From: Pseudoneobacillus rhizosphaerae
GTDB taxonomy: Bacteria; Bacillota; Bacilli; Bacillales; Cytobacillaceae
NCBI RefSeq assembly: GCF_917563885.1
Contig: NZ_CAKJTG010000010.1
Span: 136,812 to 187,239 of the forward strand
Length of the DNA: 50,428 bases
Direction: 5' to 3'
Shown here: positions 19,498 through 27,393 of the stretch, piece by piece
Layout of the letters: each line of letters opens with the position of its first letter
Numbering within the stretch: position 1 is the stretch's first letter
Notes under the pieces: model-generated
Told to the model about the DNA's origin: nothing
Seen by the model: the letters and a program-made list of their open reading frames with translations, nothing else
The model's database searches: none
Translations under genes and position numbers: made by a program

Positions 19498-19605
19498 ATG
19501 CCATCGGGATGGTTACGGCTTACTATAAAGTATGAATATTATGCTTGTCTGCTTGGGTATTTAACACTTGTCTCAAAAAATCCACTCTTGTTAAAAGGGG
19601 ATTAA
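19498..19605 (+). CDS. possible 35-residue small protein
   Basis: ATG at 19498 has a GGGAGGG site 5-6 bases upstream and opens a 35-codon frame (starting MPSGWLRLTIKYEYYACLLG, ending at TAA 19605). The centre is mildly hydrophobic. It lies after the hairpin at 19432 and its stop touches the T-run of the trhO terminator. I do not recognise it, and it could be chance or a gene remnant. Confidence 0.2.
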   Translation: MPSGWLRLTIKYEYYACLLGYLTLVSKNPLLLKGD

Positions 19606-19638
19606 AAAAGGAGCAGTGCCGAAAATTGGCACCACCCC
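19604..19638 (-). terminator. trhO terminator
   Basis: On the minus strand an 11-bp stem with three G-U pairs (GGGGTGGTGCC / GGCACTGCTCC) around AATTTTC, followed by TTTTTT, seven bases after the trhO stop. Confidence 0.8.
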
Positions 19639-19645
19639 CAATTAC

Positions 19646-20593
19646 TTATTTTATTACCTGAAGTCTTTCCTCAACCTCTGACTCCGTCAACCCGTGCTGG
19701 GCAACATATCGGTTTCTTGGATGCGTTCTGCATTCAGGAGAACAGCTGCGTAAATATTTGTGCTCATTTTCTTCAGAGCAAAGGATTTTTCGATTACATG
19801 CAGGGTTTGCACAGTTCACATAGCGTTCGCAAGGCTCACCTGAATAGTAATCCTTCCCTACTACGACATGCTCCTTCTGATTAACAGGAACCCCAATTCT
19901 TTCATCGAATACGTAAAGCTGGCCATCCCAAAGCTCACCTTGAACCTCTGGATCTTTTCCGTAAGTGACAATTCCGCCGTGCAGCTGCGCAACATCCTTG
20001 AAGCCTTCTTTTAGCAGCCAGCCTGAGAATTTTTCACAACGAATTCCACCTGTACAATACGTGATTATCTTTTTGTCCGCAAACATTTCTTTATTTTCAC
20101 GAACCCAATCTGGTAAATCGCGGAAATTTAATATATCAGGACGAACTGCTCCACGGAAATGCCCTAAATCAAATTCATAATCATTTCTCGCATCGAGAAC
20201 GATGGTATCTGGATCCTGTAGTCTTTCATAAAATTCCTTTGGACTTAAATACTGCCCGGTAATTTCATGTGGATTTACATCATCTTCTAACCTAAGTGTT
20301 ACTAATTCTGGTCGATGACGAACCTTCATCTTCTTGAAGGCATGTTCATCCGCTTCATCAATTTTAAAAATCATATCAGCAAAACGAGGGTCTTGCCTCA
20401 TTTTTTCCATATATAGATCGGTTTGTTCCACTGTTCCAGAAACAGTACCGTTAATTCCTTCTGTTGCGACAAGAATACGGCCTTTTAGCCCGATTTCCTC
20501 GCACATGGCTTTGTGCTCGACCGCAAACTCCTCTGGATTTTCAATGGTTACATATTGATAATACAATAATACTCTATAAGGTTTTTGACTCAT
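19646..20593 (-). CDS. trhO: tRNA uridine(34) hydroxylase TrhO (rhodanese family)
   Basis: A 315-residue cytoplasmic protein. In the known family it hydroxylates U34 of certain tRNAs to 5-hydroxyuridine, the first step towards mo5U/cmo5U wobble bases. Domains: N-terminal acylphosphatase-like domain (about 1-95, with [13 protein letters not shown]), central rhodanese domain (about 115-215) with the active-site loop [15 protein letters not shown] (C180, C186) and [12 protein letters not shown], and a C-terminal Cys-rich tail ([17 protein letters not shown]) that probably binds a metal. Length and all motifs are full. An AGGTGG site lies upstream of the ATG. Monocistronic with its own terminator. 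Formerly annotated as a rhodanese-related sulfurtransferase (YbfQ/YceA type). Confidence 0.95.
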   Translation of the reverse strand: MSQKPYRVLLYYQYVTIENPEEFAVEHKAMCEEIGLKGRILVATEGINGTVSGTVEQTDLYMEKMRQDPRFADMIFKIDEADEHAFKKMKVRHRPELVTLRLEDDVNPHEITGQYLSPKEFYERLQDPDTIVLDARNDYEFDLGHFRGAVRPDILNFRDLPDWVRENKEMFADKKIITYCTGGIRCEKFSGWLLKEGFKDVAQLHGGIVTYGKDPEVQGELWDGQLYVFDERIGVPVNQKEHVVVGKDYYSGEPCERYVNCANPACNRKILCSEENEHKYLRSCSPECRTHPRNRYVAQHGLTESEVEERLQVIK

Positions 20594-20843
20594 TTTAACT
20601 CTGCCACCTATCGATTTATATTTACAAGATATAAATGTTGGTTAGACAACTTTATTCTCATTTGACATTATAACAAAATTTTTCTTATACTTGGGCCAAA
20701 ATGCTTAGGAAATACCTTCCTGCTTTCTACTCACTTTATTTTTGCCAGTTTTCAAGGAAAAATAACATAGGTTTAACGAATTGGTTATTTCCCCATAATG
20801 GTGGTAATAGAATAGTAAAAAAAGATGAAAGTGAGTACAATTC

Positions 20844-21140
20844 ATGAAGAGAACCATTTATTTTATCGGTTTAGTAGTTTTAGTATTTTTTTTAACAGAA
20901 ACAAACCCGACTCGTTCGGAATATGTAACGTGGTTAAACGATAAAACACTGAATGAAAGCAGCAATTTTTTAGAAAAAGGTGTCATTTCTTTAGTGGGGC
21001 AAACCATCTTTGATGCATCTACCACCCACTCGGACTATTATTTATTCTCTGTTTACACAACTGATTTTTCTGATTTCGGAAAAGGGAAAGTGAAATCCAT
21101 CGGTATTTTCAATCAATTTATTACAATTTCGAAAAAATAA
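20844..21140 (+). CDS. DUF4359 family small membrane/exported protein
   Basis: 98 residues: an N-terminal hydrophobic segment (IYFIGLVVLVFFLTE) followed directly by NPTRSEYVTWLND, the recognisable start of DUF4359, and a beta-rich tail with TDFSDFGKGKVKSIGIFNQF. It is probably membrane-anchored with the domain outside. The function of the family is unknown. The start has a weak AAAGTGAG site. It is divergent from trhO and convergent with the proline dehydrogenase gene, sharing the terminator between them. Confidence 0.8.
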   Translation: MKRTIYFIGLVVLVFFLTETNPTRSEYVTWLNDKTLNESSNFLEKGVISLVGQTIFDASTTHSDYYLFSVYTTDFSDFGKGKVKSIGIFNQFITISKK

Positions 21141-21169
21141 AACTGGATGGGCAACCCATCCAGTTTTTA
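21140..21169. terminator. bidirectional terminator (DUF4359 gene / proline dehydrogenase)
   Basis: Perfect stem AACTGGATGGG / CCCATCCAGTT with T and A runs on both sides, between two convergent genes. Confidence 0.9.
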
Positions 21170-21175
21170 TTTTGC

Positions 21176-22144
21176 TTACTTCTTCTTCGTTAATCTACCT
21201 AATAAAAATGCCCCTGCTGCTAAGCCGATAACTGTATTGGTTTTCTTATTAAATACTTGTTTTGCTACAAGATTTAAATTTTGCGGTCTTTCGGCAAGAC
21301 GACGCATGAAATATCCGTACCAGTCATTTCCGAACGGAACATACGTACAGAAATTGTAGCCCTCTTTTGCCAACTCTAATTGCATTTCTTTTCTAAAACC
21401 ATAAAGCATTTGGAATTCGAATTTATCATTCGGAATGTCATTTCGTTTCACAAATTCTTTTACATGGTTAATCACATGATGATCATGAGTAGCAATCGAG
21501 GTAAACTTTCCGTTTAACAAATGCCATTCAATGAGCTTGATATAGTTACGATCAATTTCCTTTTTATCTTGGTAGGCTAATTCCGCAGGCTCTTTGTAAG
21601 CTCCTTTTACAATACGTAGACGGTAGTTTTGATATTTTTGAATGTCCTCCTTCGCACGGAAGAAATAGGCTTGAATAACAGTTCCAACATTATCATATTC
21701 CTTTGATAGTTCATCGAGAATTTGGAAGGAAGGGTCTAAATGGCCGTGATCTTCCATATCGAAGTTAACGAAGATATCATATTGCTTTGCTCTATCGACG
21801 ATTTCTCTTAAGTTGCCTAAACAGAAATCATAATCAATATCTAATCCTAATTGGGTAGGCTTTAAAGAGATATGCGCATCCACTTTATGTTCATGAATTG
21901 CTTCGATGACAGCAAGAATATTATTCATCGCTTCAATCGCTTCTTCTTCTTTAAAGACGAACTCCCCTAAGTTATCAACTGTACATGAAATTCCATGTGA
22001 ATTTAGCTCTTTAATGCTCTTGATGGTTTCTTCAATATTTGTTCCCGCTACGACACTCTGCGCTCCCAATTTCAAGCCGTACTTTTTTGCTGCACTATTA
22101 AGAAATTGGTTTTGAGATAAGCCAATAAATAGATCTTTTAACAT
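21176..22144 (-). CDS. putB: monofunctional proline dehydrogenase
   Basis: 322 residues, soluble. FAD-dependent first step of proline breakdown (proline to pyrroline-5-carboxylate), passing electrons to the membrane. The ProDH barrel is recognisable by 'ISLKPTQLGLDID', 'NFDMEDHGHLD', 'GTVIQAYFFRAKEDI', 'RLRIVKGAYKEPAELAYQ', 'IATHDHHVI', 'KFEFQMLYGFRKE' and the proline-binding 'YVPFGNDWYGYFMRRLAERPQN'. The short C-terminal tail (GLAAGAFLLGRL) is hydrophobic and may touch the membrane. Length matches PutB/FadM of Bacillus; there is no fused P5C dehydrogenase, and no partner gene next door. Start ATG has AAGGGG 9 bases upstream; an extended -10 (TGCTATAAT) lies on the minus strand near 22184-22192. 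Confidence 0.94.
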   Translation of the reverse strand: MLKDLFIGLSQNQFLNSAAKKYGLKLGAQSVVAGTNIEETIKSIKELNSHGISCTVDNLGEFVFKEEEAIEAMNNILAVIEAIHEHKVDAHISLKPTQLGLDIDYDFCLGNLREIVDRAKQYDIFVNFDMEDHGHLDPSFQILDELSKEYDNVGTVIQAYFFRAKEDIQKYQNYRLRIVKGAYKEPAELAYQDKKEIDRNYIKLIEWHLLNGKFTSIATHDHHVINHVKEFVKRNDIPNDKFEFQMLYGFRKEMQLELAKEGYNFCTYVPFGNDWYGYFMRRLAERPQNLNLVAKQVFNKKTNTVIGLAAGAFLLGRLTKKK

Positions 22145-22183
22145 AGCGATTACCCCTTAAATTGTTGTTTTTTTCACTGAGTC

Positions 22184-22192
22184 ATTATAGCA
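22184..22192 (-). promoter_or_regulatory. extended -10 element, probable putB promoter
   Basis: The minus strand reads TGCTATAAT, a full extended -10, 40-48 bases before the start codon. The -35 region is weak, as allowed for extended -10 promoters. Confidence 0.5.
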
Positions 22193-22390
22193 TGAATTTT
22201 TTATAAAAATTAAATTGCGAATCTTTGTACAATTATTATCAGATAAATTTGTAAAAATAGTTGATAGCCGTTTGTCCAGTTACAATACAATCATCCTTTA
22301 TTATATGGAAGAAGAACGAACACTAAACGCAAGAAAATCCCATTTTCTACTACCAGTTGAATAACAATTTTTAATAAATTCAACTAACAC

Positions 22391-22423
22391 TTGATAGGAT
22401 GCTGAAATGGGCTATGCTATGAT
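22391..22423 (+). promoter_or_regulatory. probable sigma-A promoter of the HTH/LAPFL gene
   Basis: TTGATA, 16 bases, TATGCT (22413-22418), with an overlapping TATGAT, about 50 bases before the start codon. The rest of 22145-22471 is AT-rich and shows no gene. Confidence 0.4.
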
Positions 22424-22471
22424 AATTTTGACAGGGCGCACTGTACGATTAAGCGAGTTGGGGGAATTTAG

Positions 22472-23560
22472 ATGCTAGATACACGAAAGATTGGAGCATA
22501 TATATCAAAGCTACGAAAAGAGAAAGATCAGACACAAATGGAGCTTGCTGAGCAATTAAATGTTACTCATCAGGCTGTGTCAAAATGGGAGCGAGGCGAG
22601 TCACTTCCGGATATTGGAACACTTCCGATGATTGCTCAAATTTTTGATGTTACGATAGATGATTTAATGAACGCAGGACAATTAGCCAAGAATCGTCATG
22701 TAGGAAAAATCGTGGAGAAGATTTCGGAAAACAAGACGGAGCAAGTAGCCGAGATGATTAATACTGGAGTCGTGGATATTGAAGAGCTAGTAGAGGTTGC
22801 CCCAATGGTGAAAACTAGCACATTAAATAAAGTTTCCGAACAACTAGATGTAAGTACCTTTAATTTGGATGTCATTTTGAAGCTTGCGCCATTCCTTGGT
22901 TCCGATGCTTTGGACCAATTGATCCGCGATGCTGTCGAAGGCGATGTACAATGGAAGCTCGTTTCCGGCCTTGCTCCCTTCCTTCATAGTGACACTCTCC
23001 ATTACTTAGTAGACAAAACAATTGAAGGTTCTTTAGAGGTAGACCAACTGGTTAAACTTGCTCCCTTTCTCGAAGAGGATCAGTTAGACAAATTGGTGCA
23101 GCATGTTGAAAAGGGGAGCTTTAACTGGAATGTTATACAAGTATTAGCTCCGTTTCTAAGTTCGGAAACATTAGATCACATTCTAAACCAAGTGGTTGAG
23201 GGAAAACTAGAAGCAAATCGAATCGTGAGCCTTGCTCCATTTCTAAGCTCGGAGCAATTAGACAAGTTAATCCGTCAAGCAGAGGATGGTAGTTTAAATT
23301 GGAATATGGTTCAAAAGCTTGCTCCTTTTCTGGGTAGTGAAACCTTTGATCATCTCGTCAATCAAGTAGTGGTTGGAACGTTAGACGCCGAACATATTTT
23401 AAAATTGGCTCCCTTTTTAAGCATGGAGAATATGGAGAAATTAGTTTCTGAAGTGGAAACTGAAAATCTTAGTCCAGATATTTTAGCTAGTCTGGCCCCC
23501 TTTGTTGATAAAGGAACGCTGAGTAGATTACTTACTACCATATTAACAAAATCGAGATAA
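22472..23560 (+). CDS. XRE-family HTH regulator with eight C-terminal LAPFL repeats
   Basis: 362 residues. Residues 7-62 form a standard XRE/Cro-C1 helix-turn-helix (IGAYISKLRKEKDQTQMELA, then HQAVSKWERGESLPDI). From about residue 75 to the end the protein is a helical solenoid: eight copies of a ~25-30 residue unit with core L-A-P-F-L/V, then x-S/E-x-x-L-D-x-L-V/I, alternating with short 'EG(S/K)L' links. Near-identical copies (LAPFLSSE, LAPFLGSE, LAPFLHSD) suggest recent internal duplication. The role of the repeats is unknown; they may multimerise or bind a partner. There is no membrane segment. Start: ATG after GTTGGGGGAATTTAG. A strong terminator follows, then a 6 x 52 bp hairpin array. 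It stands alone, with no operon partner. Confidence 0.85.
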   Translation: MLDTRKIGAYISKLRKEKDQTQMELAEQLNVTHQAVSKWERGESLPDIGTLPMIAQIFDVTIDDLMNAGQLAKNRHVGKIVEKISENKTEQVAEMINTGVVDIEELVEVAPMVKTSTLNKVSEQLDVSTFNLDVILKLAPFLGSDALDQLIRDAVEGDVQWKLVSGLAPFLHSDTLHYLVDKTIEGSLEVDQLVKLAPFLEEDQLDKLVQHVEKGSFNWNVIQVLAPFLSSETLDHILNQVVEGKLEANRIVSLAPFLSSEQLDKLIRQAEDGSLNWNMVQKLAPFLGSETFDHLVNQVVVGTLDAEHILKLAPFLSMENMEKLVSEVETENLSPDILASLAPFVDKGTLSRLLTTILTKSR

Positions 23561-23570
23561 ACATAAGATT

Positions 23571-23602
23571 GCCGCCAAAGCATCCTGCTTGGCGGTTTTT
23601 TT
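23571..23602 (+). terminator. terminator of the HTH/LAPFL gene
   Basis: CCGCCAAAGCA / TGCTTGGCGG stem with a TCC loop, then TTTTTTT. Confidence 0.9.
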
Positions 23603-23666
23603 GATTTTTTATAGCTTTGGCTAGTTTTATCAGCTAGGTTGATTGGCTTGTCTTGTTTTGTTTTAT

Positions 23667-23978
23667 CGTCCGATAGAGGCTTTCTATAGGACACTTTGAT
23701 TCGTTGCTCTTGCCGTTTTGTCCGGTAGAGCTCTTTTATTGGACACTTTGATTCGTTGCTCGCGCTGTTTTGTCCGATAGAGCCCTTCTATTGGACACTT
23801 TGGTTCGGTGCTGGCGCTGTTTTGTCCGATAGAGCCCTTCTATTGGACACTTTGGTTCGGTGCTGGCATTGTTTTGTCCGATAGAGCCCTTCTATTGGAC
23901 ACTTTGTTTCGTTGCTGGCGCTGTTTTGTCCAATAGAGCCCTTCTATTGGACACTTTGTTTGGTTGCCCGCTCTGCAT
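23667..23978. repeat. 6 x 52-bp tandem array of hairpins
   Basis: Six copies start at 23667, 23719, 23771, 23823, 23875 and 23927, an exact 52-base period. Each has a 27-base inverted repeat, TGTCC(A/G)ATAGA, five bases, TCTATTGGACA, followed by a 25-base spacer (CTTTG, TTCG, TGCTGGCGCTG, TTT). The first two copies are the most diverged; the last has perfect arms. No open frame with a ribosome binding site covers it. The rest of 23561-24185 shows only terminators. Confidence 0.95.
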
Positions 23979-24012
23979 ACCTGACCGGTTAAAGGAAGGA
24001 ACGTATAACAAC

Positions 24013-24056
24013 AAACGAGCTATATCCCAAATTTAGGGATACAGCTCGTTTTTTTA
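24013..24056 (+). terminator. strong hairpin terminator in the gap
   Basis: AAACGAGCTATATCCC and GGGATACAGCTCGTT with loop AAATTTA, then TTTTTTT. It works best on the plus strand, so it may end transcripts from the array region. Confidence 0.8.
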
Positions 24057-24185
24057 AACTTATATGTCATAGAGGGGAGAGGGGCCCAGGAACCAGGGGA
24101 GTGGAACTCTGAACAATCCCTCTGAAATTTTAGACGTAGGGGGGTTCAATAATGTTACATCTCTGGATAAAAAATTTTGACTTTT

Positions 24186-24653
24186 TTAGTATTCATACCG
24201 AACCGTACCAACTAAATGATCCAAAACAGATACTGCTTCGAGTTCTCTTTCAGGAGGAATCGGGATAGAAAATTTGACGATGTTTTTTGATTCACCAACT
24301 TGGTATTCAATATGAAAAAAAATACAAGGTGGATCATCCATTGTAATGACCAATTCGTTAAATTTAGCATATTTCTTCCAACTAAAATATAAATCTTCGC
24401 CAAGTAATATCCCGTCGTTACAAATATAAACTTCCTTCACGTTGGATAATTTCTTTTTAAATAAACGAAGCCCATTATCACTAGCTTGAAATTCAGCAAA
24501 ATCAAAATCCTTATCATAGGTCCAATGAACAATATAGGATTTCTCTCCGCTCAAAAGCTGCTTTCTCACTTTTTTCGTTTTTTTCCTTTCCGCATAAATA
24601 CCAAAATACCAAATAAGCCCTCCAAATAAAAGAATTCCAAGGACATAAGTCAT
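24186..24653 (-). CDS. uncharacterised membrane-anchored protein
   Basis: About 155 residues. One N-terminal membrane segment (TYVLGILLFGGLIWYFGIY) is followed by a strongly basic stretch (AERKKTKKVRKQ), so the C-terminal domain should be cytoplasmic. That domain is beta-rich with YIVHWTYDKDFDFAEFQAS and GILLGEDLYFSWKKY, which looks like a YcxB/PH-like fold, though I cannot confirm it. The frame is open back to a GTG at 24698; the ATG at 24653 has GAGGGCGG 8 bases before it, so I chose that. Alone on the minus strand. I do not recognise a family with confidence. Confidence 0.7.
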   Translation of the reverse strand: MTYVLGILLFGGLIWYFGIYAERKKTKKVRKQLLSGEKSYIVHWTYDKDFDFAEFQASDNGLRLFKKKLSNVKEVYICNDGILLGEDLYFSWKKYAKFNELVITMDDPPCIFFHIEYQVGESKNIVKFSIPIPPERELEAVSVLDHLVGTVRYEY

Positions 24654-24825
24654 GATGAACACCGCCCTCATATAAATAAATTGCTCATCCAAACTCACAT
24701 GTGCTCAAGAAAATGATTACTACCTAATTCTATATTTATGAAAATGACAGGCTTGAAACTCAATATATCCGTCAATTTTACTATTTTTTTATTCAACAAA
24801 ATTCAACAAATAATGACTTAAACAC

Positions 24826-24862
24826 AAGAAACCACCTTACTTATCCAAGTAAGGTAGTTTCT
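24826..24862 (-). terminator. terminator of the sigma / anti-sigma operon
   Basis: AAGAAACCACCTTACTT / AAGTAAGGTAGTTTCTT stem with loop ATCC, a few bases after the anti-sigma stop codon; T-rich on the minus strand side. Confidence 0.85.
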
Positions 24863-24865
24863 TGT

Positions 24866-25804
24866 TTACTCTTCAAACTTCTTCCACTCAACCTTGACCC
24901 ATTCCCCATTTACCAACTCATAGGTGACTAAATAATGATTCAACTCATCTTTGACTTGTGCATCATCATACTTGGTTTGGATACCAGCAACCATTTTCAT
25001 TCTAATTTTGTTCACTTCATAAGGTGATAAGTCTGCAAGAAATTGCTGTTTCCCCTGTTTTTTGAGTTCAACTTCATTGGAAGGATACTCTTTTTCTAGG
25101 AGTCCCCAAGCTTGGTCGACCGCTTGAGCAACTTGGTTTTGATGAGAGTCAACGGATTTTACTGACCAGCCAAGCTTCGAATCCTCTACTGGTTGGAAGC
25201 TAATTAATGCTGATGGAAAATCTACTGCAAATTTTTCAAGAAGCTTGATTTCATCTTCTGAATAGCTAGAATGATTGATTCTGATATTTTGATTAATATC
25301 GCTTACATAATAAGCGTATTGGTCCGTTTCTTTAATTAGTTTTCGATTAGGTATATCTAGATTCTCGGTGGCTCCACTTTTTTGATAAATATCTAAGTGG
25401 AACAAGAGCTGCTCAGGACCGTTGTCATCGATAAAGTAAAATGTACGTCCGTTTTCTGAATCAAAGGTACGAATATGATGCTCGATATAAGCTGGCATTT
25501 CCAACTGGAAGCCGAAATCTGGATCGCGATATGTAAAGGTATCCTCTAAAGATGATTGGCTAGCTGATTTTTCAAAAATGGCTCTAGAACCACTAAGTTC
25601 GTTAACCGTAAATAGTGCTAGCAGTACAATGGCCCCTGTTAAAACCACACCGGACATTATTTTTTGAAAGAGAAAGGATGGTTTCTTTTCCTCATAGTTA
25701 TAAATTTTTTCGAGGGCTTTATGTCTCACATCCTGTTCAAAATCCAACTCAGATGCCAGTTTTTTGTTCAGCTCTTCCTTAAGCCTTAAGATTTGATCAC
25801 TCAT
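24866..25804 (-). CDS. putative anti-sigma factor, single-pass membrane protein
   Basis: 312 residues: a charged cytoplasmic N-terminus of ~48 residues, one membrane segment (MSGVVLTGAIVLLALFTV, about 49-68), and a ~240-residue outside domain. It starts inside the stop codon of the ECF sigma gene (ATGA overlap at 25801-25804), the classic arrangement of sigma and anti-sigma. The outer domain has 'DPDFGFQLEMPAYIEHHIRTF' and 'YYVSDINQNIRI', similar in style to RsiV/DUF4367 sensors, but I cannot assign it. The cytoplasmic part is short and lacks a zinc-binding HXXXCXXC, so it is not a ZAS-type anti-sigma. It would hold the sigma factor at the membrane until an envelope signal. Confidence 0.75.
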   Translation of the reverse strand: MSDQILRLKEELNKKLASELDFEQDVRHKALEKIYNYEEKKPSFLFQKIMSGVVLTGAIVLLALFTVNELSGSRAIFEKSASQSSLEDTFTYRDPDFGFQLEMPAYIEHHIRTFDSENGRTFYFIDDNGPEQLLFHLDIYQKSGATENLDIPNRKLIKETDQYAYYVSDINQNIRINHSSYSEDEIKLLEKFAVDFPSALISFQPVEDSKLGWSVKSVDSHQNQVAQAVDQAWGLLEKEYPSNEVELKKQGKQQFLADLSPYEVNKIRMKMVAGIQTKYDDAQVKDELNHYLVTYELVNGEWVKVEWKKFEE

Positions 25805-26340
25805 ATAAGTTCCTTCTCCTCTATTTTTAATTTTAAACGGTCTCTACCACGTCTTAATCTAGATTTGACGGTCGCCTCATTTACCTTTAAAACACTACTT
25901 ATTTCAAGGATGGAAAAATCCTGATAATAATAGAGAAGAATGACTTCTCGGTATTTGATAGGCAGCTTTAGTACTAGTTCTGATAAGGTTTCTGCTTCAT
26001 CCTTTTGTAAAATAACTTCCTCTGGTGAAAGGGTCGTATTTTTTACAAAGGGTTGGAGGATGTTAGAAACAATTGTTCGTTTAATATAACTTGAGCGAAG
26101 ATAATCCTTACATTTGTTAATGGCAATTCGTGTAATCCAGGATTTTACGCTCGCCTCCTGTCTAAACGATAGCTGTTTCATATGGGCTGTGAAAAATACT
26201 TCCTGTGTTAAATCCTCTGCTATCGCCTTATCGTGAACATAACAATAAACAAGGTGATAAATATTCGTACCGTATGTGTCCATAACATCTTCAATACGAA
26301 TGGTCTGGTCTTTTAAATGAATCGATTCTGATACTTGCAA
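25801..26340 (-). CDS. ECF-type RNA polymerase sigma factor
   Basis: 179 residues with region 2 (about 18-85: IYHLVYCYVHDKAIAEDLTQ, EVFFTAHMKQLSF, SWITRIAINKCKDYLR) and region 4 (about 115-170: LPIKYREVILLYYYQDFSI, EISSVLKVNEATVKSRLRRG). No region 3 or 1.1, so group 4. The start is decided by the sequence: a perfect AAAGGAGG lies 7 bases before the TTG at 26340, while the upstream ATG at 26367 lies inside the predicted -10 of its own promoter (26367-26396) and could not be translated from that transcript. It is translationally coupled to the anti-sigma gene. It likely activates itself and other envelope-stress genes. Confidence 0.93.
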   Translation of the reverse strand: MQVSESIHLKDQTIRIEDVMDTYGTNIYHLVYCYVHDKAIAEDLTQEVFFTAHMKQLSFRQEASVKSWITRIAINKCKDYLRSSYIKRTIVSNILQPFVKNTTLSPEEVILQKDEAETLSELVLKLPIKYREVILLYYYQDFSILEISSVLKVNEATVKSRLRRGRDRLKLKIEEKELI

Positions 26341-26366
26341 CCTGCAACCTCCTTTTTTTGTAATCA

Positions 26367-26396
26367 TTAGACGGTGGTCGTTTTAGATAGGATTCA
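26367..26396 (-). promoter_or_regulatory. ECF-type autoregulatory promoter
   Basis: On the minus strand TGAATC (26391-26396), 17 bases, CGTCTAA (26367-26373). This matches the TGAAAC-N16/17-CGTCTAA pattern of Bacillus extracytoplasmic sigma factors, and sits about 15-20 bases before the ribosome binding site. Confidence 0.65.
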
Positions 26397-26481
26397 AAAA
26401 AGCTGAAATTTTTTTGAAGGATTATTTGGAGAGGGGTTCTTCGTGGCTATTTCTTACTATATCTGTTTACAAGAGAAGAGT

Positions 26482-26517
26482 GGAAAAATAAACATCCCCA
26501 CCTTACCCAAGTGGGGA
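26482..26517 (-). terminator. terminator of the RDD gene
   Basis: TCCCCAC / GTGGGGA stem with CTTACCCAA loop, followed on the minus strand by a T-rich tail. Confidence 0.75.
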
Positions 26518-26527
26518 ATAACCCAAT

Positions 26528-27316
26528 TTAAAATTCCCAATCCTCCCGGAGGACCATGTATAAAGCCAATAAATCCTTTTCAACCTCTACATAAGGTTTA
26601 CCTTCGAACTCAACCTGTATTAACGGAAACAGAACACTTGCAACCTTTATCGTTAATTTTTCTCTTTCTACCGTTCCAAGTGTTTGGCGTCTTTCCATGT
26701 ACGTTCTCAATATGGCCCATTCTCGAGCTCCGATTTTTTTCCTTGACCAATCGTCAAGCTCCATTCGCCCAGTTTGAATATTTCTCTTCTCCATCTCTTT
26801 CTGAAAGGCATTCTTCTTCCGCTTTTTACGCTTTCTCTCATAGATTACTACAGTTCCGGCTACTAAATCCCCGACACGTTTATGTTTCGAATGAAAGAAA
26901 ATCATCAGAATTCCTAGCAAATACATCCCAGGTAAAAAATCAACAATTCGTAAAAGGTTCCGAATAAACGAGGACATAAAGGTAATCAATTGACCATTAT
27001 CCTGAATGACACGAATTCCAACCAACCACTTTCCAATCGTCCGACCGGAGTTGAAAAACTCAAAAAACGCAAAATACCCCCATGTTAATATAAAGAACAA
27101 GATGATAACAATTGCCCAAAAGTAATTGGTAAAACCTTCAATTTCTCCTAAAAAGCTTTTATTAACCTTTATTGAAATGAAAAATATGGTAAAATTTAAT
27201 AAACCAAGGATGATCCAATCGATAATTTGGGCGGTGGCTCGGCTTCCGATTCCAGCTATTTTAAATTTCAAATGGACGTGCTCAGGTGTAGTAATATCGA
27301 TTTCCTGAAGGTTCAT
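26528..27316 (-). CDS. RDD family membrane protein
   Basis: About 262 residues. The RDD domain covers residues ~10-165 with four membrane segments; the name-giving residues are visible in 'GIGSRATAQIIDWIILGLL' (Arg, Asp), and the family loop 'FFNSGRTIGKWLVGIRVIQDNG' follows. The C-terminal ~95 residues are basic and cytoplasmic (KRKKRKKNAFQKEMEKR, then ARE.AILRTYMERR), longer than in a minimal RDD protein. The ATG at 27316 gives MNLQEIDITTPEHV with AGGAAGG 12 bases upstream; an in-frame ATG at 27340 is less natural. RDD proteins are proposed transport-related or assembly proteins. It is divergent from the SpoIIM-like gene; RDD, SpoIIM and MoxR-DUF58 genes commonly occur together, so I read this as part of that cluster. 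Confidence 0.9.
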   Translation of the reverse strand: MNLQEIDITTPEHVHLKFKIAGIGSRATAQIIDWIILGLLNFTIFFISIKVNKSFLGEIEGFTNYFWAIVIILFFILTWGYFAFFEFFNSGRTIGKWLVGIRVIQDNGQLITFMSSFIRNLLRIVDFLPGMYLLGILMIFFHSKHKRVGDLVAGTVVIYERKRKKRKKNAFQKEMEKRNIQTGRMELDDWSRKKIGAREWAILRTYMERRQTLGTVEREKLTIKVASVLFPLIQVEFEGKPYVEVEKDLLALYMVLREDWEF

Positions 27317-27393
27317 TTTTAATAAAATCCTTCCTATCATAAATTCTTCTATATAATGGGAAAACTAAATATAAAAGTAGGTGAAACTAATTC

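Noticed and set aside
23667-23978. The 52-bp array as a CRISPR
   Set aside because: The whole unit, spacer included, is repeated almost unchanged; CRISPR spacers would differ. No cas genes are present.
26443-26967. Plus-strand frame of 174 codons downstream of the ECF promoter
   Set aside because: It mostly lies opposite the RDD gene, crosses that gene's terminator and has no protein-like pattern.
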